NCBI RefSeq assembly: GCF_000093085.1
Contig: NC_014219.1
Coordinates: forward strand, 1,364,001 to 1,428,000
Reading direction: 5' to 3'
DNA: 64,000 nt
Origin: [Bacillus] selenitireducens MLS10
GTDB lineage: Bacteria; Bacillota; Bacilli; Bacillales; Salisediminibacteriaceae
How positions within the stretch are numbered: position 1 is the stretch's first letter; the number at the start of each line of letters is the position of its first letter. Shown here in pieces: positions 12,554-21,960 of the stretch. A program made the translations under genes and the position numbers. The notes below the pieces were generated by a model, which was given only the letters and a program-made list of their open reading frames with translations, was not told the origin of the DNA and made no database searches.

Positions 12554-13063
12554 GTGGATGATGGTATGGATGAACGAGATTTGGAACTGCTGGTCCTGAT
12601 TGAAAAACAGGGGAGGCTGGAGATTAATCAGCTTGCGAAAATGATGGATTTACCGACCGAAGAAGTGGCATTAAGATTAAAGCGTCTTGAGGATGAGAAA
12701 GTGATTCTCGGTTATTCAGCCTTGGTTGACTGGAAGAAGACTCCTGAGCGTGAGCGGGTGACGGCAAGTATCGATGTCAAGGTGACCCCGACAAGAGGAA
12801 GAGGCTTCGATGCCGTAGCTGAACGGATTTACCGGTTCAAAGAAGTGAAAGCCCTCTATCTGATGTCCGGAACCTATGATCTGGCCGTCGTCATCGAAGG
12901 TGCTTCAATGGCAGAGATTGCCCACTTTGTATCGGAGAAATTATCGACGCTGGATTCGGTGATTTCCACGACAACGCATTTTCAACTGAAACAGTATAAA
13001 CACGATGGTGTAATCTTCGTGGACGAGGATGATCAGGACCCTAGAATGGCGGTGTCACCATGA
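12554..13063 (+). CDS. alaR: Lrp/AsnC-family transcriptional regulator
   Basis: Lrp/AsnC family, up to 169 aa. The N-terminal helix-turn-helix (about residues 8-60, 'INQLAKMMDLPTEEVALRLK') is followed by the RAM ligand-binding/oligomerisation domain (about 75-155). It overlaps the next gene (aminotransferase) by four bases, the same arrangement as B. subtilis alaR-alaT (yugG-yugH), where AlaR controls alanine synthesis. The start could be GTG 12554 or ATG 12566; AAAGGTG lies directly before GTG 12554, so the ATG has the better spacing. Confidence 0.85.
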   Translation: MDDGMDERDLELLVLIEKQGRLEINQLAKMMDLPTEEVALRLKRLEDEKVILGYSALVDWKKTPERERVTASIDVKVTPTRGRGFDAVAERIYRFKEVKALYLMSGTYDLAVVIEGASMAEIAHFVSEKLSTLDSVISTTTHFQLKQYKHDGVIFVDEDDQDPRMAVSP

Positions 13064-14253
13064 GCATCCTGAATAAAACAGAGGTGCACGAGCCGAGACT
13101 TTCCGATGCAGTGAACCGGATCGCCCCTTCAGGCATCCGCCGCTTCTTTGATTTGGCGACGTCAATGGATAATGTGATTTCCCTCGGGGTGGGAGAACCT
13201 GATTATATAACGCCATGGAATGTCCGGGAGGCAAGTATTCACTCCCTGGAGCGAGGGCTGACGGCCTATACGGCGAATGCCGGTCTGATTGAACTCAGAA
13301 AGGCGATTGCCGCTTATCTCGATAAGCGGTTCGCCACGCCTTACGATCCGGAAGATGAAATTGTCGTGACCGTCGGCGCAAGTGAAGGCATCGATCTTGC
13401 TCTTCGTGCCATCGTGAATCCCGGTGATGAAGTCTTGATCGTCGAACCTTGTTTTGTATCCTATGCGCCGATTGTCTCTTTGACGGGCGGTATTCCCGTT
13501 TCTGTTCCGACGGTCATTGAGCATGATTTCATGGTCGAACCAGAAGAGATCAGGCAGCGAATCACTGCGAAGACGAAAGCGATCATGCTGTCTTTTCCAA
13601 ATAATCCGACCGGTGCTGTCATGACCAAAGAAAAGATGCAGGAAGTGGCGGATCTCGTCATTGATCATGATCTGACGGTCATCTCAGATGAAATATATGC
13701 GGAACTGAGCTATGATGACGAGCATGTCAGTGTGCCGGCACTGCCGGGCATGCGTGAGCGTACCATCCTCATTTCCGGCTTTTCCAAAGCTTTTGCCATG
13801 ACGGGGTGGCGTGTCGGCTATCTGTGCGCACCGGCTCCATATGCGAAGGCGATGCTTAAGATCCATCAGTATGCAATGATGTGTGCGTCGACCATGGCCC
13901 AATATGCGGCCCTCGAAGCCCTTGAAAATGGCCAGGAAATGATGGATGAGATGATCACGAGTTACCGGCAGCGCAGGAACTATTTTGTCAAATCATTACG
14001 GGAAGCCGGTCTTTCCTGTCATACACCCGGGGGTGCATTTTATGCCTTTCCTTCCATTAAAGAAACAGGGATGACGTCGGAAGAATTTGCAGAGGCCTTT
14101 CTGATGGAAGAACGGGTTGCCGTCGTCCCGGGTCATGTCTTCGGAACCGGCGGGGAAGGGCATATCCGCTGTTCGTATGCGGCTTCCATGGCCCAGCTCG
14201 AAGAGGTTGCTGAACGGTTAAAGCGCTTCAACGCCCGTCATATCAACAAGTAA
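13060..14253 (+). CDS. alaT: PLP-dependent aminotransferase (AlaT-like)
   Basis: Class I/II fold-type I aminotransferase, 397 aa. Conserved features are 'GVGEPDYITP' near residue 43, 'SFPNNPTGAV' near 183, the PLP-contacting 'SDEIYAEL' and the Schiff-base lysine in 'SGFSKAFAMTGWR' (about 233-245). Its start is coupled to the upstream Lrp regulator. Synteny with B. subtilis yugH suggests alanine transaminase (pyruvate + glutamate to alanine + 2-oxoglutarate); the sequence alone only shows an aminotransferase. Confidence 0.88.
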   Translation: MSILNKTEVHEPRLSDAVNRIAPSGIRRFFDLATSMDNVISLGVGEPDYITPWNVREASIHSLERGLTAYTANAGLIELRKAIAAYLDKRFATPYDPEDEIVVTVGASEGIDLALRAIVNPGDEVLIVEPCFVSYAPIVSLTGGIPVSVPTVIEHDFMVEPEEIRQRITAKTKAIMLSFPNNPTGAVMTKEKMQEVADLVIDHDLTVISDEIYAELSYDDEHVSVPALPGMRERTILISGFSKAFAMTGWRVGYLCAPAPYAKAMLKIHQYAMMCASTMAQYAALEALENGQEMMDEMITSYRQRRNYFVKSLREAGLSCHTPGGAFYAFPSIKETGMTSEEFAEAFLMEERVAVVPGHVFGTGGEGHIRCSYAASMAQLEEVAERLKRFNARHINK

Positions 14254-14325
14254 AAGAACTGCTTTGTGTTTTTTGAAATCCTGTGTTATAATTACACAGT
14301 TAAAAAATTTATGGGAGTTGTTTTC

Positions 14326-14754
14326 ATGTCAGGTCAATACGAAGCAGGAAGTATCGTAGAAGGAAAAATTACCGGTATCAAACCTTTTGGTGCATTTGTT
14401 GCACTGGATGAGAAAAAGCAGGGTCTTGTTCACATTTCACATGTAGCCCACGGATATGTTGAGGACATCAATTCCGTCCTTTCCGTTGGAGACACCATCA
14501 AGGTAAAAATCCTTTCCGTTGATGAAGAATCAGGAAAGATTTCTCTCTCCATCAAAGAAACACAGCCAAAGCCGGAGCGTCCACAGGGCGGCGGTAACCG
14601 TGGCGGTGGCGGCGGAGGTCCTCGCCGTAACAATGCAGGAAGCCAGAAAAAAGAGTCCACTCAAGGCTTTAACACCCTTGAAGACAAGCTCAAAGACTGG
14701 TTGAAGCATTCGAATGAAATTCAGGCAGATCTGAACAAGCGCATCAAAAAGTAA
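14326..14754 (+). CDS. yugI: S1-domain RNA-binding protein (YugI / GSP13-like)
   Basis: 142 aa. One S1 domain occupies residues about 6-75 ('[20 protein letters not shown]', 'GLVHISH', '[21 protein letters not shown]'), followed by a Gly/Arg-rich low-complexity linker (about 85-108) and a basic helical tail. Related to general stress protein 13 and to polynucleotide-phosphorylase S1 domains; probably ribosome or RNA associated. ATG 14326 is preferred; ATG 14311 is in frame. Lies between alaT and the alcohol dehydrogenase as in B. subtilis. Confidence 0.88.
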   Translation: MSGQYEAGSIVEGKITGIKPFGAFVALDEKKQGLVHISHVAHGYVEDINSVLSVGDTIKVKILSVDEESGKISLSIKETQPKPERPQGGGNRGGGGGGPRRNNAGSQKKESTQGFNTLEDKLKDWLKHSNEIQADLNKRIKK

Positions 14755-14786
14755 GATCAGGTTTTTTCCTGAGCGATACTGCGACG

Positions 14787-14820
14787 AAAAAGGGACAGTC
14801 AAATGAGACTGTCTCTTTTT
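14787..14820 (+). terminator. Terminator after yugI
   Basis: GGGACAGTC and GACTGTCTC hairpin followed by TTTTTT. Confidence 0.8.
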
Positions 14821-14924
14821 TGCACATGAAGAACACGCATCTGCCCGAAGGTATCAGTGGAAGAATGCGCGTTTTTGTGTTATGTATGAAGCAGAACGAT
14901 TTAACGACAGATGGAGGTATCAGA

Positions 14925-16091
14925 ATGGATGCATTTGTATTTCAAAATCCGGTCAAGCTGATTTTTGGCAACGGTCAGACGAAAGAACGTCTCGTCACAG
15001 AACTGAAGCCTTTCGGAAAGAAGGTGCTCCTCGTATACGGAGGAGGCAGTATTAAGAATAACGGCATTTATGATGAAGTGACGGCGCTTCTTGAAGAAGG
15101 CGGCTTCGAAGTGACGGAACTGTCCGGTGTCGAACCGAATCCGCGTCTTTCTACGGTCAAACGGGGCGTAGAAGCTTGCAGAGAACAGGGTATCGATGTG
15201 ATCCTGGCTGTTGGCGGCGGGTCTGTCATTGACTGCACGAAGGCCATTGCGGCCGGTGCGAAGTACGACGGGGATCCGTGGGATCTGGTCACAAAAAAAG
15301 CCGTTCCGGAGGCTGCGTTGCCATTTGGGACCATTTTAACGATTGCGGCGACGGGTTCGGAGATGAATGCGGGATCTGTGATCACCAATTGGGAAACGAA
15401 TGAAAAGCACGGTTGGGGAAGCCCTCATACTTATCCGGCGTTTTCCATACTCGAGCCGAAAAACACGCTGTCGCTGCCGAAGGATCAGACGGTCTATGGC
15501 ATCGTCGATATGATGACGCATGTGCTTGAGCAGTATTTTCATCCGCAGACGAATACGCCTCTGCAGGAGCATATGTGTGAAGCGGTGCTGAAGACGGTAA
15601 TTGAGGAAGCCCCTGGACTTGTCGAAGATCTTGAGAATATGGAAAAACGCGAGACGGTCCTCTATGCAGGTACGATTGCACTGAATGGCATGCTGCAAAT
15701 GGGGGTCAGGGGCGATTGGGCCTCACACAACATCGAACATGCCGTGTCAGCGGTCTATGATATCCCTCACGCAGGCGGACTGGCGATCGTCTTTCCGCAG
15801 TGGCTCCATTACCATAAGGATCAGGGAAGCACCAAATTAAAGCAGCTCGCAGAACGCGTCTGGGACCTCGACACGACGGGCATGTCAGAGCATGAGATCG
15901 CAGAAGCAAGCATCAATGCCCTCTCGTCATTCTGGTCCTCACTCGGAGCTCCTTCACGGCTTGCTGATTATGAAATTGGCGATGACCGCCTTGAAGAGAT
16001 TGCAGAAAAGACGATGGTCAACGGGCCATTTGGCAACTTCAACAAACTTGAGAAGCCGGATGTGGTCTCGATTTTACGCGCTTCGTTGTAA
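14925..16091 (+). CDS. yugJ: Iron-containing alcohol dehydrogenase (YugJ/BdhA-like)
   Basis: Type III (iron) alcohol dehydrogenase, 388 aa. The NAD(P)-binding half shows '[11 protein letters not shown]' and '[19 protein letters not shown]'; the C-terminal helical half carries the metal-binding histidines in '[11 protein letters not shown]' and '[16 protein letters not shown]'. Closest to the NADH-dependent butanol dehydrogenases YugJ/YugK and BdhA, which interconvert aldehydes and alcohols. ATG 14925 is chosen because GGAGGTATCAG sits just upstream; an open frame extends further but without a better site. Upstream of pgi, as in B. subtilis. Confidence 0.9.
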   Translation: MDAFVFQNPVKLIFGNGQTKERLVTELKPFGKKVLLVYGGGSIKNNGIYDEVTALLEEGGFEVTELSGVEPNPRLSTVKRGVEACREQGIDVILAVGGGSVIDCTKAIAAGAKYDGDPWDLVTKKAVPEAALPFGTILTIAATGSEMNAGSVITNWETNEKHGWGSPHTYPAFSILEPKNTLSLPKDQTVYGIVDMMTHVLEQYFHPQTNTPLQEHMCEAVLKTVIEEAPGLVEDLENMEKRETVLYAGTIALNGMLQMGVRGDWASHNIEHAVSAVYDIPHAGGLAIVFPQWLHYHKDQGSTKLKQLAERVWDLDTTGMSEHEIAEASINALSSFWSSLGAPSRLADYEIGDDRLEEIAEKTMVNGPFGNFNKLEKPDVVSILRASL

Positions 16092-16222
16092 CGGAGATTT
16101 TTTCACGCGATGAAACGCTTACAGTTGAAATTGAGCTTGATAAATGATTCACAATTGACTAGTATGAAACAGACGGCACGAACACCACAATATCAGGTAT
16201 AACACGAAAGGGAGGCAATACA

Positions 16223-17578
16223 ATGACAGAACGATTATCCTTTGATTATGGCAATGCTTCAGGTTTTCTTGGCGATCATGAACTGACGAACCTTCAGGGA
16301 GCGGTCACTGCCGCACACGAGGCCCTGCATCAGGGAAGTGGGGCAGGAAGCGACTTTTTGGGCTGGATTGATCTGCCTGTGAATTACGACAAGGAAGAAT
16401 TTGCACGCATTCAACATGCCGCAAAGAAGATTCAGTCGGATTCTGAAGTCCTCATCGTTGTCGGAATCGGCGGTTCTTATCTCGGTGCACGTGCGGCAAT
16501 CGATGCACTCTCACACAGCTTTTACAATGATCTTGATAATGACAAGCGTAAAGGGCCAAAGGTTTATTATGTCGGGAATAACATCAGCTCGACGTACACT
16601 GCGCATCTGCTTCAGGCTATTGAAGGAAAGGATGTATCTGTGAACGTCATCTCCAAATCAGGAACAACGACGGAACCGGCTATTGCTTTCCGTATTTTCC
16701 GCAAGCACCTCGAGGAGAAATACGGTGTGGAAGAAGCGCGTAAACGCATTTATGCCACGACGGATGCCGAGAAAGGCGCTCTTAAGAAGCTGGCTCTCGA
16801 AGAAGGGTACGAGTCGTTTGTGATTCCGGATGATGTCGGAGGGCGTTTCTCCATCCTCACAGCAGTCGGTCTTCTGCCGATCGCTGCAGCCGGACTCGAC
16901 ATCGAGGCAATGATGAAAGGGGCCCAAGACGCACGTGAAGCGTTCAGTACGCCGGACCTCTTAAAGAACGAAGCCTATCAGTATGCTGCAGTCCGTAATG
17001 CGCTCTACAACAAGGGCAAGACGATCGAAATGCTCGTGAACTATGAGCCGGGTCTTCACTATGTGAATGAATGGTGGAAGCAGCTATACGGCGAGAGTGA
17101 AGGGAAAGACGGCAAAGGGATCTTCCCTGCGGCCGCGGACTTCTCCACGGATCTTCATTCCATGGGACAGTACGTGCAGGATGGCCGTCGTGATCTTTTT
17201 GAAACAGTCTTGCATGTCGGGGCGGTTAAGGAACAGGTTGTCCTAGAGAAGGCGGAAGATGATCTTGACGGGCTGAACTATCTTGCCGGTAAAGACATGC
17301 AGTTCGTGAATGACCGCGCGTATGAAGGGACATTACTGGCCCATCTCGACGGCGGTGTTCCGAATCTGATTTTGAATCTGCCGGAATTAAATGAGTATCA
17401 CTTCGGTTACCTGATTTACTTCTTCGAAAAAGCGTGCGGCCTGAGCGGCTATCTTCTCGGTGTGAATCCGTTTGATCAGCCTGGCGTTGAAGATTATAAG
17501 AAGAATATGTTTGCCCTTCTCGGCAAGCCGGGATTTGAAGCAGAGAAGCAAAAGCTCGAGCAGCGTTTGAATAAATAA
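16223..17578 (+). CDS. pgi: Glucose-6-phosphate isomerase
   Basis: 451 aa, the length of the Firmicute enzyme. Family signatures are present: '[12 protein letters not shown]' (about residues 76-87), the phosphate-binding '[10 protein letters not shown]', '[14 protein letters not shown]' and '[20 protein letters not shown]' near the C-terminus. Converts glucose-6-phosphate to fructose-6-phosphate in the cytoplasm. GGGAGG precedes the ATG; a terminator follows. Confidence 0.97.
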   Translation: MTERLSFDYGNASGFLGDHELTNLQGAVTAAHEALHQGSGAGSDFLGWIDLPVNYDKEEFARIQHAAKKIQSDSEVLIVVGIGGSYLGARAAIDALSHSFYNDLDNDKRKGPKVYYVGNNISSTYTAHLLQAIEGKDVSVNVISKSGTTTEPAIAFRIFRKHLEEKYGVEEARKRIYATTDAEKGALKKLALEEGYESFVIPDDVGGRFSILTAVGLLPIAAAGLDIEAMMKGAQDAREAFSTPDLLKNEAYQYAAVRNALYNKGKTIEMLVNYEPGLHYVNEWWKQLYGESEGKDGKGIFPAAADFSTDLHSMGQYVQDGRRDLFETVLHVGAVKEQVVLEKAEDDLDGLNYLAGKDMQFVNDRAYEGTLLAHLDGGVPNLILNLPELNEYHFGYLIYFFEKACGLSGYLLGVNPFDQPGVEDYKKNMFALLGKPGFEAEKQKLEQRLNK

Positions 17579-17590
17579 TTCCGAAAGCAA

Positions 17591-17629
17591 AAAGAGCGTT
17601 CCTTACTGAAAAGGAGCGCTCTTTTTTTG
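17591..17629 (+). terminator. pgi terminator
   Basis: AAAGAGCG-TTCCTT and AAGGAGCGCTCTTT form an imperfect hairpin ending in a T run. It may also serve the converging minus-strand gene. Confidence 0.8.
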
Positions 17630-17643
17630 ATGAGGCCGTTCGG

Positions 17644-18366
17644 TCAATACCACTCGAAGAACAGCTTCAGAGAGATCGCGATCATGGAGTAGAAGACGAC
17701 TGCGATCAGGAAAGACGGGAAGTGGGTATCTTTCTCTTTCGGAATCTCATTGATAAACACGTTGTAGATCATCGCGCCGGACACAAATGCGAATATGATC
17801 GACTTTGTCAAAGCGGAGAGGTCCGTAGTCAGTGCCAGGATCCAGCCGACAAGAATACCGGCTGCAAGGATGTAGCGTCCATATCGCTCATACGGCTCCC
17901 GGAACTCCCGCCACATATCATGCGCTACGGCCAAAAAGTGCAGACCGATGGCAAAGCCGTAAAAGAGTGCCTGAAGACCGTATACTTCAGAAGAAAGGAT
18001 CGTAAAGGAAACGAGTGCATTATAGACGGCATAAAAGCCGATTGTCAGCCAAAATGAGGATTCATCACTCACATAATTTTGATGGATGGAAATCTGGACG
18101 GCCATGAGCATGACCACACCGAGCAACCCGATGATGTAAATCTCCGAATCCATGGCAAGGTTCAAAAAGCGTGTCTCAATATTCTGCTGTTCCGTGTGAA
18201 GCGTTGGCAGCAAATAGATAAAGACGTAAGAGGTGGCAAGTCCACCTGAAAAAGAGAACCATTTAATCTGCTGGATGCGACCGGCAGGGATGAAGTAATT
18301 GGCTGTTAAATGGATGAAGATAAAGACAATGCCAAGTAGAAATGGAACGAATGTCATGGTGGACAC
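17644..18366 (-). CDS. Multi-pass membrane protein of unknown function, 240 aa
   Basis: Seven or eight predicted membrane segments spread over the whole chain, starting at residue 5. I do not recognise a named family with confidence. The segment 'SGGLATSYVFIYLLPTL' in helix 2 and a helix with conserved-looking polar residues 'GFAIGLHFLAVAHDMW' (about 137-152) loosely recall ZIP-type metal transporters, but the diagnostic metal motif is not clear. GGAGGTGTCCACC precedes the start. Convergent with pgi and divergent from the cation ATPase. Confidence 0.8.
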   Translation of the reverse strand: MSTMTFVPFLLGIVFIFIHLTANYFIPAGRIQQIKWFSFSGGLATSYVFIYLLPTLHTEQQNIETRFLNLAMDSEIYIIGLLGVVMLMAVQISIHQNYVSDESSFWLTIGFYAVYNALVSFTILSSEVYGLQALFYGFAIGLHFLAVAHDMWREFREPYERYGRYILAAGILVGWILALTTDLSALTKSIIFAFVSGAMIYNVFINEIPKEKDTHFPSFLIAVVFYSMIAISLKLFFEWY

Positions 18367-18686
18367 CTCCGTATCGAATATAATTATATTGTTATATACG
18401 GTGATGATGTGAAAAAGGTTTCTAATGAATGCGTGTTTGTCTGCCTTCAGTATAGCCGATGATGCCGGGCTTGTAATCCGATATGATTGCTTCCTATAAT
18501 GCCGTGGAGAGTCCTTTATTTAAAGGAGATACAGGAATGAGTGAATTTTGAAAAAACGACTGGCAACCTCAAGGAAAAAACAGAGTCCTTTCGCTTATCT
18601 TGATTTGGGCATATCCTGAACAGGTTTATACATTCACAAAAACGGTAAGAAGATTATTGATCTTATTTTTGAAGGAGTGGGTGATC
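18367..18686. other. Divergent intergenic region
   Basis: 320 bases separating the membrane protein gene and the P-type ATPase. It must hold both promoters; TATAATTATATTGTTATATA around 18377-18400 is the most promoter-like stretch. Nothing else is recognised. Confidence 0.5.
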
Positions 18687-21356
18687 ATGGCTGATAACAC
18701 AAAAAACTGGCACTCGATGTCAGTTGAAGATACATCAGAAGCATTTGAAGTGGATCGCTCTGAGGGGCTTTCGGACGAGCAGGCCGAAACGAACCTTGAG
18801 CAATATGGAGCGAATAAGCTGCCTGAAAAAGAAGAAGAATCAAAGTTCATCAAATTTCTGAAGCACTTCAATGACATTCTGATCTTCATCCTGCTCGTGG
18901 CAGCGGTGATTAAAGCACTGCTCGGCTATTACATCGACATGTCGGTCATTATTCTCGTTGCCGTCATCAATGCTTCAATCGGTTACTTTCAGGAGAGCAA
19001 GGCTGAACAGGCCCTTGAAGGGATCAAAAACATGCTTTCCCTCGAAGCCAATGTGCTGCGAGGAGGAAAGAAGAAAAAAGTCGATGCCGATCAGGTCGTA
19101 CCGGGCGATGTCGTTTACTTAACGGCCGGCGATAAGATCCCCGCCGATTTACGCATTATTCAGGCGGATAATCTGAAAACAGAAGAAGCGGCACTGACAG
19201 GGGAATCGACATCCACGGAAAAAAGCGTCGACCCGTTAGAGGAAGATGCGGTCCTCGGTGACCGTTTTAACATGGCGTTCTCAGGGACGTCCGTGACGTC
19301 AGGCTCTGGAGCGGGTATTGTTGTAGCAACAGGTGCTGAAACAGAGATCGGGAAAATCAATGAATCGATCTCTGAAGTGGAAGATCTGAAGACACCGCTG
19401 ATGAAACAGACGGACCGTTTCGGTAAGCAGGTCGCGGTCTTTATCGTCATTGCATCTGCGCTTCTGTATGCCTTTGGCTTTTTCGTCAGGGACTACGAAG
19501 CAGTTGAACTGCTTCTCTCGATTATTGGGCTTGCCGTAGCCGCCATTCCGGAAGGTTTGCCGGCGATTATCTCGATTATTCTCGCCCTCGGGGTGCAGAA
19601 TATGGCAAAGCGAAAGGCGATTGTGAGAAACCTGCCGTCCGTCGAGACACTCGGTGCTGTGTCGGTGATCTGTTCAGATAAGACCGGTACATTGACAAAG
19701 AATGAAATGACGGTCACATCGGTCATGACAAAAGAAGACGAATATGACGTAAGTGGAACAGGCTATTCCCCGGAAGGCGAGATTAAAAAAGGGGATCAGG
19801 CAGTCTCGCTTACTGAAGAAGGACAGTTGAATGATCTGTTAAAGATCATGAAGACCTGTAACGACGCCGATCTGCAGGAAGAGGACGGGACATGGAGCAT
19901 CAACGGTGAACCGACTGAAGGCTGTCTCTTGACGCTTGCCGAAAAGGCGGACGCCGATGTTCCAAGGCACGAGGTTCTCTCCAAGATCCCGTTTGACTCG
20001 GAGTACAAATACATGGCGGTCCTCATAGAAGAAGACGGAGAGCGCTATATTTATGTCAAAGGTGCCCCTGACCGGCTGTTTGACATGGCGGAAGAGGGCG
20101 AAAATGATTTCGACCGTCAGCTCTGGGAAGACAAGATGAAGGAGCGGACGACAAAAGGTGAACGTGTCCTTGCCGCAGGGATTAAAAAAGTTGATGCTTC
20201 AAAAGATAAAGTTGAACACGAAGATCTTGACGGTGGCGTCACCTTTGTCGGAATGACCGGTATTATAGATCCGCCGAGAGAAGAAGCGATTAAAGCCATC
20301 GAAGAATGTAAGAAAGCCGGTATCCAGGTGAAAATGATTACCGGAGACCATAAAGATACCGCCATGGCCATCGGAGAACAGATGGGCATCGGTGACGGTA
20401 CAAACGGTTTAGAAGGCCGTGAACTTGACCGGATGGACGACGAGGAGCTCTCTGAAGCGATCCTTGAGTACGATGTGTTTGCAAGAACAAGTCCGGAGAA
20501 CAAGCTCCGCCTGGTCAAAGCCTTGCAGGAACATGATCAGATCTCAGCGATGACAGGTGACGGTGTGAATGACGCTCCGGCACTGAAGCGGGCGGACATC
20601 GGTGTTGCCATGGGGATTAAAGGAACGGAAGTGGCCAAAGAGTCTTCGCAAATGGTCCTTGTGGATGATAACTTTGAAACGATTGTCGGAGCTGTTGAAG
20701 AGGGAAGACGGGTCTACGCCAATTTGAAAAAGACGATTCTGTTTATCCTTCCGACCAATGGTGCACAGTCCTTCCTGATCATGGCGAGCATTCTGTTAGG
20801 ATTCCAGATGCCGCTTGAGCCGATTCAGATTCTCTGGATCAACATGGTTATTGCCATCACAGTGTCCCTGGCGCTCGCCTTTGAGCCACTGGAGGAGGGG
20901 GCGATGAACCGGTCGCCGCGTCCTGTGAAGACACCTCTTCTGACGCCTTATTATATCTTCCGAATCGCTTTTGTGTCCCTTCTGATCGGTGGAGGAACAC
21001 TCCTCTACAGTCAGACGACACTCGGTACGGATGTTGATCAGGCTTACCTGAACAGTGTTGTTCTTCAAACGGTCGTCATCATGCAAATGTTCCACTTATT
21101 CAATACACGCAATGAGATCGGCTTTGCATTTGACCGCAACTTCTTCAAGAACAAAGTGGCCTTTATCGTATCAGGTGTTCTGATTGCGTTGCAGGCGTTC
21201 ATTCTTTATGTGCCGTTTATGAATACGGCATTCGGCACAGTGCCGCTCGGTTTTGAGTACTGGTTGATTCCAATCGGACTCGGACTTGCGGTCTTTACAC
21301 TGATTGAAATTGAGAAGTCGATTTCAAGACGGATCATTATGAGAAGGAATCAATAG
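18687..21356 (+). CDS. P2-type cation-transporting ATPase
   Basis: 889 aa with full P-type ATPase architecture: N-terminal cation ATPase domain, TM1-2, actuator domain with 'LTGESTSTEKS', TM3-4 with 'AAIPEGLPAI', phosphorylation motif 'SDKTGTLTKNE' with Asp331, nucleotide-binding domain with 'KGAPDRL', hinge 'TGDGVNDAPALKRADIGVAM', and six C-terminal helices. TM6 reads 'WINMVIAITVSLALAFEP' and lacks the N-x-x-x-D of SERCA-type calcium pumps, so the transported ion (Ca, Na or other) is uncertain. ATG 18687 is chosen for GAAGGAG at the right spacing. Confidence 0.9.
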   Translation: MADNTKNWHSMSVEDTSEAFEVDRSEGLSDEQAETNLEQYGANKLPEKEEESKFIKFLKHFNDILIFILLVAAVIKALLGYYIDMSVIILVAVINASIGYFQESKAEQALEGIKNMLSLEANVLRGGKKKKVDADQVVPGDVVYLTAGDKIPADLRIIQADNLKTEEAALTGESTSTEKSVDPLEEDAVLGDRFNMAFSGTSVTSGSGAGIVVATGAETEIGKINESISEVEDLKTPLMKQTDRFGKQVAVFIVIASALLYAFGFFVRDYEAVELLLSIIGLAVAAIPEGLPAIISIILALGVQNMAKRKAIVRNLPSVETLGAVSVICSDKTGTLTKNEMTVTSVMTKEDEYDVSGTGYSPEGEIKKGDQAVSLTEEGQLNDLLKIMKTCNDADLQEEDGTWSINGEPTEGCLLTLAEKADADVPRHEVLSKIPFDSEYKYMAVLIEEDGERYIYVKGAPDRLFDMAEEGENDFDRQLWEDKMKERTTKGERVLAAGIKKVDASKDKVEHEDLDGGVTFVGMTGIIDPPREEAIKAIEECKKAGIQVKMITGDHKDTAMAIGEQMGIGDGTNGLEGRELDRMDDEELSEAILEYDVFARTSPENKLRLVKALQEHDQISAMTGDGVNDAPALKRADIGVAMGIKGTEVAKESSQMVLVDDNFETIVGAVEEGRRVYANLKKTILFILPTNGAQSFLIMASILLGFQMPLEPIQILWINMVIAITVSLALAFEPLEEGAMNRSPRPVKTPLLTPYYIFRIAFVSLLIGGGTLLYSQTTLGTDVDQAYLNSVVLQTVVIMQMFHLFNTRNEIGFAFDRNFFKNKVAFIVSGVLIALQAFILYVPFMNTAFGTVPLGFEYWLIPIGLGLAVFTLIEIEKSISRRIIMRRNQ

Positions 21357-21369
21357 CGATTAAGGAGAG

Positions 21370-21392
21370 GAGCCGGTTATCGGCTCTTTTTC
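21370..21392 (+). terminator. ATPase gene terminator
   Basis: GAGCCG and CGGCTC stem with a 5-base loop followed by TTTTTCC. Confidence 0.75.
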
Positions 21393-21452
21393 CTTTGTTC
21401 AGAACGGATTGATTTGTGATACACTGTCAATGTGCATAAGGAGGATGGTCAG

Positions 21453-21611
21453 ATGATTCAGGCACTGATTTTTACCGTGACGATATTTATCGGCTGGGTG
21501 ATATTCGATGGGATCAAACACCGTAAAATCCACATGGAGAATGTGTGGGCAGGATTGGTGACGGCAGTGATTGCAGGCATTGTATGGTATATCCTGTTTG
21601 TGATTTTTTGA
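21453..21611 (+). CDS. Small membrane protein, 52 aa
   Basis: A short gene with a strong ribosome site (AAGGAGG at 21438-21444, 8 bases before ATG 21453). The product has two hydrophobic helices, 'ALIFTVTIFIGWVIF' (residues 3-17) and 'GLVTAVIAGIVWYILFVIF' (33-51), joined by a basic loop 'DGIKHRKIH', so it should be a two-pass hairpin membrane protein. Family not recognised. A sigma-A-like promoter would lie in the 60 bases after the ATPase terminator. Separate from the following tRNA. Confidence 0.75.
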   Translation: MIQALIFTVTIFIGWVIFDGIKHRKIHMENVWAGLVTAVIAGIVWYILFVIF

Positions 21612-21690
21612 ATGATTTTTTTCGGGAAAACTATTGCATTCCAAATGATATATCGCTATAATCAGTAACTGTGAGTAAGAAATGAATCGG

Positions 21691-21766
21691 GGGGCATTAG
21701 CTCAGCTGGGAGAGCGCTTCGCTGGCAGCGAAGAGGTCAGCGGTTCGAGCCCGCTATGCTCCACCA
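21691..21766 (+). tRNA. tRNA-Ala (GGC)
   Basis: 76 bases, anticodon loop CTGGCAG, encoded CCA; a solitary tRNA gene complementing the TGC isoacceptor in the cluster. Confidence 0.95.
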
Positions 21767-21792
21767 ATGTTTACTCACCTACATATGTGACC

Positions 21793-21837
21793 AACGGCGT
21801 GGTTTTCCGAATGATCGGGGAGTCGCGCCGTTTTTTT
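21793..21837 (+). terminator. tRNA-Ala terminator
   Basis: AACGGCG and CGCCGTT close a long hairpin with an inner stem, followed by seven T. Confidence 0.7.
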
Positions 21838-21960
21838 GTGCGGCTTTTTCGAAATCCTAAAGAATCATGGGACGAGTTGGAAAAAAGGGTTCAAATTCTT
21901 TTCTTCGATCATGGAACATGCTATTCTATGGTGAGAACAGCGTGAAGGGAGATTTTAGTC

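Noticed and set aside
21691-21766. tRNA-Ala(GGC) as an integration site of a mobile element
   Set aside because: No integrase, no direct repeat of the tRNA 3' end and no phage-like genes were seen nearby.
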